64,000 nucleotides of DNA. Origin: Oceanospirillum sp048270425 (lineage in GTDB: Bacteria > Pseudomonadota > Gammaproteobacteria > Pseudomonadales > Halomonadaceae). The stretch covers positions 1 to 64,000 of the forward strand of contig JBLWSY010000013.1 of assembly GCA_048270425.1 (NCBI GenBank), given 5' to 3'. The notes under the pieces were generated by a model. The model worked only from the letters and a program-made list of their open reading frames with translations. It did no database searches and was not told where the DNA came from. Below, piece by piece: positions 32,496 through 41,858 of the stretch (positions are counted from its first letter, which is position 1; every line of letters starts with the position of its first letter). A program made the translations under genes and the position numbers.

Positions 32496-33464
32496 ATGCC
32501 AAGTGATTCATCAGCCAGTACATTAGATCACCTGTTCAACGAACTCAGTGAGCGGGCCGATAGCAGTTTTCAGGCGTTGAAAAGTCACCACCAGAAAATT
32601 GCGGAGTTGAATCAGACCTGCGCGGGACTTAAGGGTGAGAACCGCAATCTGCAGGAGCGATGTGATTATCTTGAGCGCACGCTTGCAGAATCCAGAGCGG
32701 AACTTGAAGCTGCTCAGGAAGCCGGGCTTCAGGCTGCTGTGGAACAGGCCGCCGCGGAACAGGCCGCTTCTGAGGCTGAAGAGTCGGTTGCAGAAGACGC
32801 AGTTGCTCCGGTCGATGATGGTCTTGTCGAGGAGCTGCAGTCGGAGAATTTACGACTCAGTACTGAACTTGAGAGTCTTCAGAGCGAGCATCAGACTCTT
32901 GAGCAGCGTATGGCAGATTTGCAGCATCGTCTTAAAGCCCTGGTTGACGGTTCCCTGTTGGATAGCTCAGAAGCGATCCGTACTCTGATTCGGGAGACGC
33001 TGGACCCTGCCGATTGGCCTGCGACCGAAACAGTAACGGCTTCAACAGCCGCACTGGAAACAGAGGAAGAGTCAACGCCGGATAAGTTTGATGCCAAGTC
33101 TATTCTGGCGGGCTGGAGTGAACGTTACCCTAAAGCCTTCTCAACTGTGACCATTCAGCCGCTTAAGATTGGTATCCATGAAGACTTGGCTCAGCATGAA
33201 TCCTTGCCGGATCATTGGATTCGCCGAGCCTTAGCAGGCTACGTGCGCAGTCCTCGTTATTTAAGAGTACTGAAAACCGGAGCGGTTCGAATGGACCTGA
33301 CTGGCAACAACGCAGGGTTTGTAACGGAAGAAGAGGCCGGTCACGCTAAGGACCAGCTGGAAACGATACGTCAGCAGCGCCTTGAAAAAGAGAAGATTGC
33401 CCGGGAAAAAGAAGAGAAAAAACGTTTGAGCAATAAGCTTTCTCAGCTGGTAACCAAGAAATAA
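32496..33464 (+). CDS. ProQ/FinO-domain protein with N-terminal coiled coil
   Basis: Likely RNA-binding protein of about 322 residues. An N-terminal half (about 15-150) is acidic coiled coil rich in Glu, Ala and Leu. The ProQ/FinO domain (about 200-285) shows 'WSERYPKAFS', 'PLKIGIHEDLA' and 'RRALAGYVRSPRYLRVLKTGAVRMDLTG' type positions. A basic Lys-rich tail ends the protein. Classical ProQ has the domain at the N-terminus, so this is a different architecture. ATG 32496 is chosen over 32475 because AGGG lies ahead of it. A strong terminator follows. Confidence 0.85.
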   Translation: MPSDSSASTLDHLFNELSERADSSFQALKSHHQKIAELNQTCAGLKGENRNLQERCDYLERTLAESRAELEAAQEAGLQAAVEQAAAEQAASEAEESVAEDAVAPVDDGLVEELQSENLRLSTELESLQSEHQTLEQRMADLQHRLKALVDGSLLDSSEAIRTLIRETLDPADWPATETVTASTAALETEEESTPDKFDAKSILAGWSERYPKAFSTVTIQPLKIGIHEDLAQHESLPDHWIRRALAGYVRSPRYLRVLKTGAVRMDLTGNNAGFVTEEEAGHAKDQLETIRQQRLEKEKIAREKEEKKRLSNKLSQLVTKK

Positions 33465-33510
33465 GCCGGTTTTTTGGCACTCTGTAACAGCTAAGAAGTG
33501 TCTGAAGTGA

Positions 33511-33540
33511 AAAATCCCCTCCAGTAAGGGGATTTTTTTT
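33511..33540 (+). terminator. Rho-independent terminator after the ProQ-domain gene
   Basis: Stem aaaatcccc (33511-33519) / ggggatttt (33528-33536), loop tccagtaa, followed by a run of T. Confidence 0.93.
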
Positions 33541-33639
33541 GGATATCTGACTCTTCTTTTATCGTTAAAGCGACCTGTAGAAAATAGGCTCTTTACTTTA
33601 ACCCGTGTCAGGTTGTTCTGATGCGCACCTCAGGTTTTC

Positions 33640-34395
33640 TCAGTACCATGCCTCAAGTTTACCGTTGATCATCGCCTGTAAGAGATCGGTGCGGGTGATA
33701 ATACCTTTCAGTTCGTCTTTAGATGTCACCACAGGCAGGGCTGATAATCTTTGCTCCAGCATGGCGTGAGCAATATCCAGCAGTGAGGCTTCCGGGCTGA
33801 CCGTCAGAAGTTTACGGCTGATCAGGTCACCCAGCATAACTTCATCTGCAGCACGGCCCTCAAGATCAATATCACCGACACCGGAAGTCACTTTAAGAAT
33901 ATCTTTATCGGAAACGAGTCCCATCAAAGCGCCTTTGCGGTTAAGCAGTAGTAGGTGATGGACCTGATGTTGTTGCATCAGACGCCAACCTTGTTGCAGG
34001 CTTTGATCAAACTCTGCGGAAATAATCGGGGTCGACATGATCATCGCTGCATTAACGGCCGGTCGTTCTCCCAAGGTATGGCTTTGCTCGGTTGATGAAT
34101 AAGCCTTAAGCGCTTTTTTGGAAATCTCAACTGGTGGATCGCTTTTATTCTGTTCGTCTTTGCTTTGGTCTTCTTCGCTGTCTTGTAGTCCCTGTTCCCG
34201 GCGCTTAATCGCTGTGCGTTGCACCTGATCAAAAGACTGCTCGGCGAGGCGTTCCAGATGGCTGGAATCGCTGTCAGTATCGGATAAGCGACGGGACTTA
34301 GATGTTTCCTGCAGAGCATCAACACCTCGTCGGCCCAAAAGTGTTTTGCGCGGGGTTTGTATGCGCATCCCCTGTTCATAAACGGCAAATACCAT
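33640..34395 (-). CDS. CBS-domain pair protein
   Basis: A 251-residue cytosolic protein with two CBS motifs at the C-terminus (about 120-245; 'MSTPIISAEFDQSLQQGW...LMGLVSDKDIL' and 'LSALPVVTSKDELKGIITRTDLL'), a Bateman module that usually binds adenine nucleotides. The N-terminal 115 residues are highly charged and probably disordered. ATG 34395 has a strong GAGGAGAG ribosome site; the frame is open to 34509, but that extension is not supported. No fused effector domain, so it probably acts in trans. Confidence 0.85.
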   Translation of the reverse strand: MVFAVYEQGMRIQTPRKTLLGRRGVDALQETSKSRRLSDTDSDSSHLERLAEQSFDQVQRTAIKRREQGLQDSEEDQSKDEQNKSDPPVEISKKALKAYSSTEQSHTLGERPAVNAAMIMSTPIISAEFDQSLQQGWRLMQQHQVHHLLLLNRKGALMGLVSDKDILKVTSGVGDIDLEGRAADEVMLGDLISRKLLTVSPEASLLDIAHAMLEQRLSALPVVTSKDELKGIITRTDLLQAMINGKLEAWY

Positions 34396-34545
34396 GACTC
34401 TCTCCTCAACCTGACTCTGGCTTATAGTATCGGCCATGGGGCCAATAGGTTTACATCTGTTAACAACTTTGACTGCAATGCAAACAAAATGATCCCTGTC
34501 ATGAGTCATCTGCAGAGTGTTCTTTTAGGTCTATGATAAAGCGCT

Positions 34546-34785
34546 TTAAAGAGGATACTCATCCAGAAATGCGAAGCTGATAAAGCAGCAGAGCAGAGCC
34601 AGAATCATCAGAAATGCCGGAACCGGAAAGGTCAATGCAAGTATGCCAGACCCTATCCAGAGATCTTTCAGGCGGCGCTTTCGGGCTAAATATTGGCGGG
34701 TAAAGCCTCTGCGATAGAAGTGCTTGTTATCCGGAGTTTTGTTTTGCATCCAGGGTAGATCAAACCATTTTTTTAAGGCTTTCAT
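34546..34785 (-). CDS. Small membrane protein of unknown function
   Basis: A 79-residue protein: basic N-terminal half (many Lys/Arg) and a hydrophobic C-terminal half (about residues 43-73) forming one long or two short membrane segments. GAGGTG is well placed ahead of ATG 34785, supporting it as real. No family recognised. Confidence 0.6.
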   Translation of the reverse strand: MKALKKWFDLPWMQNKTPDNKHFYRRGFTRQYLARKRRLKDLWIGSGILALTFPVPAFLMILALLCCFISFAFLDEYPL

Positions 34786-35063
34786 CGTAGCACCTCATTA
34801 TTCTTTGTTTTTATATCTGTATGTAAAATATGGTTTACAAATGATTGCTTGTCACGATGTCAGTGCACGTTCCGTCCAGTTAGGAAACATATCCTGTCTT
34901 TTTTTGGTAAGTCGCGACATTTAGCTTTCACTCAGCGGACCTATCAGGAAAATTGACTGGAAAAATTCATACGATTGCTTTAAAAATGACACCTTGGTCT
35001 AATACGCCGAACTAAAATTAAAAAAACATCCACAATTCATTTGATACCAGGAAGCGCCCCCCT

Positions 35064-35837
35064 ATGTCCGACGCGCCTGTTGCTCTGGAAATCAGAGATC
35101 TCCATAAAAGTTATGGCTCCTTAGAAGTTTTAAAAGGCATTTCCCTGCAAGCCCGTGACGGCGACGTCATCTCTATTTTAGGTTCCAGCGGTTCCGGAAA
35201 AAGTACCTTTCTGCGCTGTATCAACCTGTTGGAATCTCCTTCATCCGGTACCATTAGCGTAGCCGGTGAATCTCTTAAACTAAAAAAGAACAAAAACGGT
35301 GAACTTGAAGCTGCGGATCAGAAGCAGCTGGAACGTATGCGTTCTGAGATCGGCTTTGTATTTCAGAATTTCAATCTCTGGCCACACCGTACCGTGCTGG
35401 AAAACATCATTGAAGCGCCAATACACGTCTTAAAGCGTAGCAAAAATGAAGCGATTGCCCGTGCGGAAGAGTTGTTGAGAAAAGTTGGCCTTTTCGATAA
35501 GCGTCACAACTACCCAAGTCAGCTTTCCGGTGGTCAGCAACAGCGTATTGCGATTGCCCGTACTCTGGCGATGGACCCGCAGGTTTTGCTGTTTGATGAG
35601 CCGACCTCTGCGCTGGACCCTGAATTGGTTAACGAAGTTCTGGCGGTAATGCGGGATCTGGCAGCTGAAGGTCGTACCATGCTGATCGTGACCCACGAGA
35701 TGCGTTTTGCCCGTGATGTATCAACTCAGATCGTGTTCCTGCATCAGGGACAGGTTGAGGAGGTTGGGCCACCGGAAAAAGTATTCGGTAACCCGGACTC
35801 TGAGCGCTGCCGCGAATTCTTAAGCAGCCATATTTAA
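35064..35837 (+). CDS. Polar/basic amino-acid ABC transporter ATP-binding protein (HisP/ArtP type)
   Basis: ATPase of an importer for amino acids of the lysine/arginine/ornithine/histidine type. 257 residues. Walker A 'GSSGSGKST', Q-loop 'FVFQNFNLWPHRTVLENI', signature 'LSGGQQQR', Walker B 'VLLFDEPTSALDP' and switch His 'VTHEM' are all intact. First gene of a four-gene set (ATPase, binding protein, two permeases) that is unusual only in having the ATPase first. AGGAAG precedes ATG 35064 by about ten bases. Confidence 0.93.
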   Translation: MSDAPVALEIRDLHKSYGSLEVLKGISLQARDGDVISILGSSGSGKSTFLRCINLLESPSSGTISVAGESLKLKKNKNGELEAADQKQLERMRSEIGFVFQNFNLWPHRTVLENIIEAPIHVLKRSKNEAIARAEELLRKVGLFDKRHNYPSQLSGGQQQRIAIARTLAMDPQVLLFDEPTSALDPELVNEVLAVMRDLAAEGRTMLIVTHEMRFARDVSTQIVFLHQGQVEEVGPPEKVFGNPDSERCREFLSSHI

Positions 35838-35948
35838 AGTTTTATCTGCTTATGGTGCCTTACCATGGCGTTAAAAACGTGCCCGTTGGTTGAGCAAGCC
35901 TTTTCGGCGCACAGCGATAATTAAAATAAATCCCAAGAGGAATCCACA

Positions 35949-36698
35949 ATGAATCTGAAACACGCTCTGGCCGGTATGGCCGTTGTTGCGGCTACCCTGA
36001 CCGCTCCTTTCAGCATGGCTGCGGACAAAATCCGCATTGCGACCGAGGGTGCCTACGCGCCTTTTAACTTCATCGACGAGTCTGGCGAACTGAAAGGCTT
36101 TGACGTTGATATCGCAAAAGCGCTGTGTGAAGAGATGAAAGCAGATTGCACCATCGTTGCTCAGGACTGGGACGGTATTATCCCGGGTCTGATGGCACGT
36201 AAGTACGATGCGATCATCGCAAGTATGTCGATCACTCCTGAGCGTAGCCGCGTGGTTGATTTCACCGACCCGTACTACTCCAACAGCCTGATCTTTGTTG
36301 CGCCTAAGAAGAGCAACTTCTCTCCTGAGAAAGTATCCGGTAAAGCGATCGGTGCACAGCGTGCGACTATCGCAGGCCAGTACCTGGAAGATAACCTGGG
36401 CGACAAAGTAAGCGTTAAGCTGTACGACACTCAGGACAATGCGTATCTGGATCTGGCTTCCGGTCGTCTGGATGCAATCGTATCTGACCAGCTGCCTGCC
36501 TACGACTGGCTGCGTTCTGACGCAGGTCAGGCGTTTGAGTTTAAAGGTGAGAAGATCGATATCGATGACAAGATCGGCATCGCTATTCGTAAGAACGATA
36601 AGCTGCGCCAGAAAATGAACAAAGCGCTGAAAGCGATTCTGGAAAACGGCACTTACGACCGCATCAATGCGAAGTACTTCCCGTTCTCTATCTACTAA
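35949..36698 (+). CDS. Periplasmic amino-acid binding protein (family 3, lysine/arginine/ornithine type)
   Basis: Solute receptor of the ABC importer, 249 residues. Signal peptide to about residue 24 (cleavage after SMA). The mature chain starts 'ADKIRIATEGAYAPFNFIDESGELKGFDVDIA', the classic family-3 signature, and 'ASMSITPERSRVVDFTDPYY' follows. The Asp/Arg binding residues typical of basic amino-acid receptors are in place ('GFDVDIA', 'GAQRATI'). AGAGGAA sits ahead of ATG 35949. A terminator immediately after the gene separates it from the permeases. Confidence 0.93.
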   Translation: MNLKHALAGMAVVAATLTAPFSMAADKIRIATEGAYAPFNFIDESGELKGFDVDIAKALCEEMKADCTIVAQDWDGIIPGLMARKYDAIIASMSITPERSRVVDFTDPYYSNSLIFVAPKKSNFSPEKVSGKAIGAQRATIAGQYLEDNLGDKVSVKLYDTQDNAYLDLASGRLDAIVSDQLPAYDWLRSDAGQAFEFKGEKIDIDDKIGIAIRKNDKLRQKMNKALKAILENGTYDRINAKYFPFSIY

Positions 36699-36720
36699 GA
36701 CCGGGCGTTTCGTCTGATCT

Positions 36721-36750
36721 GTAATGGCCGCCAAGCGGCCATTACTTTTT
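36721..36750 (+). terminator. Intercistronic terminator/attenuator after the binding-protein gene
   Basis: Perfect 11-base stem gtaatggccgc (36721-36731) / gcggccattac (36735-36745), loop caa, then five T. Positioned between receptor and permease genes of one transporter, it should reduce permease expression relative to receptor. Confidence 0.92.
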
Positions 36751-36781
36751 CAACCTATCCCATACGTCATCGGTATCTCCT

Positions 36782-37474
36782 ATGGATCTGCAAGGTTTTG
36801 GTCATCTGCTCATAAGCGGTGCCTGGGTTACGCTGCAGCTGGCATTGTGCAGTCTGGCAGTAGGCCTGATTTTTGGTTTACTGGGGGCATCTGCCAAGGT
36901 GTCTTCATCAAAAGTTCTGAGAGCAATCGGTAATGGTTACACCCTGTTTGTCCGGGGGATGCCGGAGCTGCTGTTGGTTCTGACGATTTTCTTTGGTGCG
37001 TCTGCCGTACTGATGGGGATTGCCAGTCAATTTGGCTATGACGAGTATATTGAGCTCAGCCCCTTTGTTGCCGGTGTCACGGCACTGAGTATCGCTTTTG
37101 GTGCTTATGCCACCGAGGTGTTCCGTAGCGCTCTGCAGGAGATTCCTAAAGGTCAGAAAGAGGCCGCTGTTGCTTTGGGCATGACCCGGTATCAGACCTT
37201 CAAACGTGTCACCCTGCCCCAGGTATGGCGTCTGGCGCTGCCAGGGTTGGGGAACTTGTTTCTGGTGCTGTTAAAAGACACGGCACTGGTTTCTGTGATC
37301 GGCCTGAATGAGCTGATGCGTCAGGCGGCTGTTGCCGTAGGTTATACCAAAGAGCCTTTCACCTTTTATTTGGCCGCGGCCTGCGTCTATCTGTTACTGA
37401 CCTCAATCTCCATGGCAGGTCTGTACTATCTGGAACGCTTTGCCAATCGAGGTTATCAGGGGGCACGCTCATGA
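36782..37474 (+). CDS. Amino-acid ABC transporter permease (HisQ/ArtQ type)
   Basis: Inner-membrane subunit, 230 residues, about five transmembrane helices. The ABC permease EAA loop reads 'EIPKGQKEAAVALGMTRYQ', which docks on the ATPase. The family N-terminal motif 'GAWVTLQLALCSLAVGL' is present. The stop overlaps the next permease start by four bases (37471-37474), so the two are translationally coupled. Confidence 0.93.
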   Translation: MDLQGFGHLLISGAWVTLQLALCSLAVGLIFGLLGASAKVSSSKVLRAIGNGYTLFVRGMPELLLVLTIFFGASAVLMGIASQFGYDEYIELSPFVAGVTALSIAFGAYATEVFRSALQEIPKGQKEAAVALGMTRYQTFKRVTLPQVWRLALPGLGNLFLVLLKDTALVSVIGLNELMRQAAVAVGYTKEPFTFYLAAACVYLLLTSISMAGLYYLERFANRGYQGARS

Positions 37475-38208
37475 ATTGGGATTGGACTGTTATCTGGGAG
37501 AATATCCCAAAGCTGATGGATGGCGCTCTTTTGACGCTGGAGCTTGTCTTTTTCTCCGGACTGATCGGCGTTTTATTGGCTGTCCCTCTGGGCTTGCTTC
37601 GGGTATCTGACAAGATCTGGGTGCGTGCACTGCCCTACGCCTATATCTTCTTTTTCCGTGGCACACCGTTGCTGATACAGATCTTTCTGGTGTACTACGG
37701 CGCGTCTCAGTTTGAGTGGGTTAAGGAGTCGTCTCTGTGGCCGATTCTGAGAGAGCCCTATTGGTGTGCGGTGATCACCTTTGGTCTGCACACGGCTGCC
37801 TATATCGCAGAGCTGCTGCGTGGTGCGATTCAGTCTATCCCTCGTGGTGAGATCGAAGCCGCAAAAGCTTTGGGTATGAGCTACCCGAAGATGCTGCAGC
37901 GTATCACTCTGCCCCGTGCCTTTGGCATTATGATGCCCTCTTATGGTAACGAAGTGATTCTGATGCTGAAGGGCAGTGCTTTGGCGTCTACCATCACTTT
38001 GCTCGATCTGACCGGTATGGCGCGAACCATTATCGCCCGTACCTATACGCCCCTGGAGATCTTTATGGCAGCGGGTGTCATGTATCTGCTGATCAGCGCT
38101 TTGATTATTCTTCTGTTCCGCATGTTGGAGCGTTACTTTAACCGTCATCAGCACTGGCCTCATGAGAAACCAAAAGGTCTGGATTCTCAGCTGCTGAGCA
38201 AAGATTAA
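37471..38208 (+). CDS. Amino-acid ABC transporter permease (HisM/ArtM type)
   Basis: Second permease subunit, 245 residues, about five helices. N-terminal 'GALLTLELVFFSGLIGVLLA', 'FFFRGTPLLIQIFLVYYG' and EAA loop 'SIPRGEIEAAKALGMSYPK' are typical. The C-terminal tail is hydrophilic. Together with the preceding genes it makes a complete type I importer, probably for lysine/arginine-type amino acids; that specificity is inferred from the receptor. Confidence 0.93.
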   Translation: MNWDWTVIWENIPKLMDGALLTLELVFFSGLIGVLLAVPLGLLRVSDKIWVRALPYAYIFFFRGTPLLIQIFLVYYGASQFEWVKESSLWPILREPYWCAVITFGLHTAAYIAELLRGAIQSIPRGEIEAAKALGMSYPKMLQRITLPRAFGIMMPSYGNEVILMLKGSALASTITLLDLTGMARTIIARTYTPLEIFMAAGVMYLLISALIILLFRMLERYFNRHQHWPHEKPKGLDSQLLSKD

Positions 38209-38256
38209 GCCGATAAGAAGACGGCTTCAGGGATAGGCATCAAGCAGTGTGAAAAT

Positions 38257-38307
38257 AAAAGCCCCTGCTTCAGAACTCAGTAACGAGTCTGAAGCCGGGG
38301 CTTTTTT
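38257..38307 (+). terminator. Rho-independent terminator of the amino-acid ABC operon
   Basis: Long stem 38257-38274 / 38288-38305 (aaaagcccc...gcttcaga against tctgaagc...ggggctttt) with one mismatch, followed by T-rich sequence. Confidence 0.9.
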
Positions 38308-38435
38308 ATTGGGTTTATGTCTGACAGTGCTGGTTTACATGGCTTAGTGGCACATAGTTAATCGGGCAGCTCCGAAGCGGAGGGATAAAACCCCGGAGCT
38401 GAAACGATTGAATCAACAAGCACCTGAGCTGTTTA

Positions 38436-40064
38436 TTAGCACTTAAAGCGGGAGATGTTCTGTTGCAGCTGAACAGCCAGTTGGGATAGCTCTTCACTGC
38501 TGGCGGCAACCATATCAGAACCTGTTGCTGCTTCGGCAGATACGTTAACAATGTTCACCAGGTTTCGGTTCATCTCTTCAGCAACAGCGCTTTGTTCTTC
38601 CGTTGCGGTTGCAACCTGAGCGGTCATATCCCGTACGGTCTGCATCTGCTGGACAATCATCTTCAGTTCTTCACCCGCATGAGTTGCGGCTTCCACAGAC
38701 TCTTCAGCCCACTTACGGCTGCGCTCCATCACTTCCACTGCATTGCGGGCACCGCTACGCAGACGATCGTTCATGTCACGAATCTCTTTGGTGGAGTCCT
38801 GGGTACGTTGTGCCAGCTGACGAACTTCATCAGCAACAACCGCAAAACCACGACCGCTTTCACCGGCGCGGGCCGCTTCAATCGCTGCGTTAAGTGCCAG
38901 TAAGTTGGTTTGCTCGGAGATACCCTGAATCACTTCCAGAACGGTTCCGATCTCTTCGGTATCGCTTTCCAGAGCGCGGATGACGCGTGATGCTTCTTCT
39001 ACTTCCTCGCTCAGGTGAGTGATTTTATTAACTGTATCTTCAACTTCATGATTACCTTCATCCGCTTCTTCATCGGCGGCATTGGTTGCCTGGGCGCTGG
39101 CGCTGGCATTATGTGCCACCTCCTGAACAGTGGCAGACATCTCATTCATTGCGGTTGATAGCAGATCGGTTTCTTCGGATTGACGACGGATACCGGCACT
39201 GGTCTGTTCGGCTGTGGACGCCAGCTCTTCTGCTGATCCCTGTAGCTGATTAACGGAACTGGTCAGCAGGAAGATCAGATCCTGAAAGGTTTGCAAAGTA
39301 TGATCTACCGAGCGGGACATTGCGCTCAGTTCATCTTTACCTGTCATATTAACGCGAACTCTCAGATCGCCGTTGGCGACCTGTTCCATGGTTCTGCTGA
39401 CCTGGGCAAGAGGCTCAGTGACTGAGCGGGTAATCGCAACGGCAACCCCCAGCATGATAGCCAGAACCAGAACTAGTTGAATGGCTGCATGAATCAGCTC
39501 ATCAACAAAGAGTTCTTCGATCTCATAGATGTAGTCACCAGAACCAATAACCCATTGCCATTCCGGCAGTACTTTCACATAGGATGTTTTGCGCTTAGGT
39601 TCATTAAAACCTTCTTTTGGCCAGCGGTAGGTAAAATAGCCATCGGTCTTACCCTGACGACCCAGGTTTGCGATGTCTTTAAAGACAAACTGACCGTCCT
39701 GAGTTTTGACAGCGGAAAGATCCCGGCCCACAACGGAAGCGTCAGCGCCATGAGCAAGCGTAACGGCATCGTAATTCAGTACAAAAAAGTATTCGCCATC
39801 GGCATAACGCATGTTCTCCAGGGAGCGTTTAGCAGCAGCTTTCGCGTCTTCTTCTGTCATTGCGCCGGATTTTGCCAGGGCTGCATAGCCCGAGATCATG
39901 GTATGAGCAGACTCAACCAAAGATTTTATCTTTTGATTTGAATCCTCAAACAGGGCATCGCGGTGATCCTGTAGCGACATAAACTGCAGTATGGCCATAG
40001 CCACAACAGCCAGTCCTATAAGAAAGTAAAGGCGGGCCTTTACCGTAAATTCCTGAAGCTTCAT
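38436..40064 (-). CDS. Methyl-accepting chemotaxis protein with single Cache domain
   Basis: Chemoreceptor of 542 residues. N-terminal helix (about 10-30), periplasmic sCache/Cache_2 domain (about 35-185; 'SLENMRYADGEYFFVLN', 'WQWVIGSGDYIYEIE'), second helix (about 190-212), HAMP (about 213-265) and a long cytosolic signalling hairpin with the invariant tip 'EQTNLLALNAAIEAARAGE...GFAVVADEVRQLA'. Cache_2 receptors usually sense small organic acids. ATG 40064 has GAGGGAG upstream; the frame is open to 40088. No CheRB-binding pentapeptide is present at the C-terminus (ends NISRFKC). Confidence 0.94.
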   Translation of the reverse strand: MKLQEFTVKARLYFLIGLAVVAMAILQFMSLQDHRDALFEDSNQKIKSLVESAHTMISGYAALAKSGAMTEEDAKAAAKRSLENMRYADGEYFFVLNYDAVTLAHGADASVVGRDLSAVKTQDGQFVFKDIANLGRQGKTDGYFTYRWPKEGFNEPKRKTSYVKVLPEWQWVIGSGDYIYEIEELFVDELIHAAIQLVLVLAIMLGVAVAITRSVTEPLAQVSRTMEQVANGDLRVRVNMTGKDELSAMSRSVDHTLQTFQDLIFLLTSSVNQLQGSAEELASTAEQTSAGIRRQSEETDLLSTAMNEMSATVQEVAHNASASAQATNAADEEADEGNHEVEDTVNKITHLSEEVEEASRVIRALESDTEEIGTVLEVIQGISEQTNLLALNAAIEAARAGESGRGFAVVADEVRQLAQRTQDSTKEIRDMNDRLRSGARNAVEVMERSRKWAEESVEAATHAGEELKMIVQQMQTVRDMTAQVATATEEQSAVAEEMNRNLVNIVNVSAEAATGSDMVAASSEELSQLAVQLQQNISRFKC

Positions 40065-40320
40065 AACACTCCCTCGGGTTGTGAGCATAGCGGTCAGTGT
40101 GGATGCATAGCTAAGCTGAAAGCCAGAGGATGCATCCGTGCGTTTGTTATGGGGTTATTTTAGCAGTGAATCTTTAAACTTTCTGTTACATTCAGCGTTT
40201 TCGAACGTGACAAGGGTTTGAGAAAATTGTCCTAAGACAGTTTTTATTTACATCTAATACCGCTCATAAAACATGCCGGAAAGAAGATTTTTTAAAACCT
40301 CCATTCCGTTTGAGATTTAT

Positions 40321-41049
40321 TCAGAACCGGCGTAATGATCCTGTTAGCGGCATAAATCCTCCTTTATCAACTACAGGCCCCATCTCGTCAGGATTATTGT
40401 CTGAATTGGCGGGGTCTACACTAACAATAATTTGAGCATTAACCAGCTGTGTCTGCATCCATTGCGGTACATCCAGTCTGATCAGGCCTGAGTGTGGAAG
40501 GGTTCCCAGCATAGCGTACTGATCACCGACTTTTAGCCAAAGCTTGCAAACTTTATCATCAGGAATTGATGACGGTTTTACGGTCTGAACCATTAGGTGG
40601 CTACGGTCCATACTGGCATTAACCAGCCAGGCAGGGTTTTTCTCCGGTGAATTGACCACATAAAGATGGTCTGCCATCTCGGCATTAATCATCGGCGGTT
40701 TAAACAGCAGAACCGTTGTCAGGGCAAGGGCAAAAGAGAAAGAGATCATGGCAGACAGCTGCCAGAATTTCAGGCTAAAGCCGTTGCGCACGGGTTCAAT
40801 CTGCTGTTCGATCTTTTTCCACAGGCGCGCGGGTGGTTTGACCGGATCAAGACTGGTATCCAGAATCTGCAGATCTTCACGCCACTGCTGAACATCAGCC
40901 TGTAGGTCCGGGCTGAAAGCCAGCAGTGCTTCAAAAGAGGCCTTCTCTCTGGGAGACAGGGTGTTCAGAACGTACTCTCCGGCCGCCAGATGACGTTGCT
41001 CCGGTGAGGTCAGGTCATAGGGTTCCGTTACATGATTGGGCTCAGACAT
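40321..41049 (-). CDS. Anti-sigma factor, RskA-like
   Basis: A 242-residue single-pass membrane protein. The cytosolic N-terminal anti-sigma domain (about 1-80; 'LAAGEYVLNTLSPREKASFEALL') matches the zinc-free RskA/anti-sigma-K type, followed by a transmembrane helix (about 95-117) and a periplasmic domain with the RskA_C pattern ('LYVVNSPEKNPAWLVNA', 'CKLWLKVGDQYAMLGTLPHSG'). It overlaps the sigma-factor gene by 22 bases, so the pair is coupled. It would hold the sigma factor inactive until an envelope signal triggers its cleavage. Confidence 0.9.
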   Translation of the reverse strand: MSEPNHVTEPYDLTSPEQRHLAAGEYVLNTLSPREKASFEALLAFSPDLQADVQQWREDLQILDTSLDPVKPPARLWKKIEQQIEPVRNGFSLKFWQLSAMISFSFALALTTVLLFKPPMINAEMADHLYVVNSPEKNPAWLVNASMDRSHLMVQTVKPSSIPDDKVCKLWLKVGDQYAMLGTLPHSGLIRLDVPQWMQTQLVNAQIIVSVDPANSDNNPDEMGPVVDKGGFMPLTGSLRRF

Positions 41050-41600
41050 GTTTTCAACCTCTCAAGACCACGACGAATCCAGGTTTTTACGGTGCCCAGC
41101 GGTTGGTCGAGTCGCTCGGACAGTTCCTGATGGCTATAGCCTTCAAAATAGGCCAGTTCGATACATTGGCGCTGAGCTTCTTTCAGCTCTTTCAGACACC
41201 GATGCATGTGATCGGAGTCCTGCCATTGCTGGGCCAGATTATCGGTCTGGCTGGCGTGATCGGCCTGTTGTACCAGAACCTCATCATTGTCATTGAACTG
41301 ATCATTCTTATGTCGGCGTAGCCAATCCAGAGCCTGATTGCGTGCGATGGTGTTCATCCAGGTCATCGGGCGTGCGATCTCAGGATTGTATTGCCCCGCG
41401 CTGTTCCAGACTTTCAGGTAGACCTGCTGCAGGCAATCTTCCGCATGGCTCTCATTGCGTAAGATACGCAGTAAAACTGCAAACAGATGCGAAGAGGTCG
41501 CCTTATAGAGAACCTTTAGCGCTTTAGGCTCGCGATGCTGGCATTGAACCAGCAGCTTTTGCAGATGTGTTGGATCCGGAGTCTCTGATTTCATAATCAT
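41028..41600 (-). CDS. ECF RNA polymerase sigma factor (SigK/RpoE-like)
   Basis: A 190-residue group 4 sigma factor. Region 2 (about 25-95; 'ESHAEDCLQQVYLKVWNSAGQYNP', 'PMTWMNTIARNQALDWLRR') and region 4 (about 130-185; 'LAYFEGYSHQELSERLDQPLGTVKTWIRRGL', a helix-turn-helix) are both clear; regions 1 and 3 are absent as expected. Start ATG 41600, or ATG 41594 with GAGA upstream. Probably autoregulated with the downstream anti-sigma gene. The regulon cannot be deduced here. Confidence 0.93.
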   Translation of the reverse strand: MIMKSETPDPTHLQKLLVQCQHREPKALKVLYKATSSHLFAVLLRILRNESHAEDCLQQVYLKVWNSAGQYNPEIARPMTWMNTIARNQALDWLRRHKNDQFNDNDEVLVQQADHASQTDNLAQQWQDSDHMHRCLKELKEAQRQCIELAYFEGYSHQELSERLDQPLGTVKTWIRRGLERLKTCLSPIM

Positions 41601-41858
41601 TCTCTTTTATCGTTCTTTTATTGTGCACTAAATCAGAGGCTGGCAGAAAGCGCTCTTTGCAATCAGCTTTGAGCTAGAGGAGATGGCTGTCTCAAATCAC
41701 AAGATGGTATAGAGCAACCCCGGCAGTCCTGAAATAGCCACTGAAATGGCCGGTAAAACTGTGTTAGGGTTTGGTCTGATTAATTTTAAGAGCCTCGTTA
41801 GGATTTTGAGGCTGGTTTTGTAGCAAGTGGGATTGGATAGGCAACACAGGACAGGATT

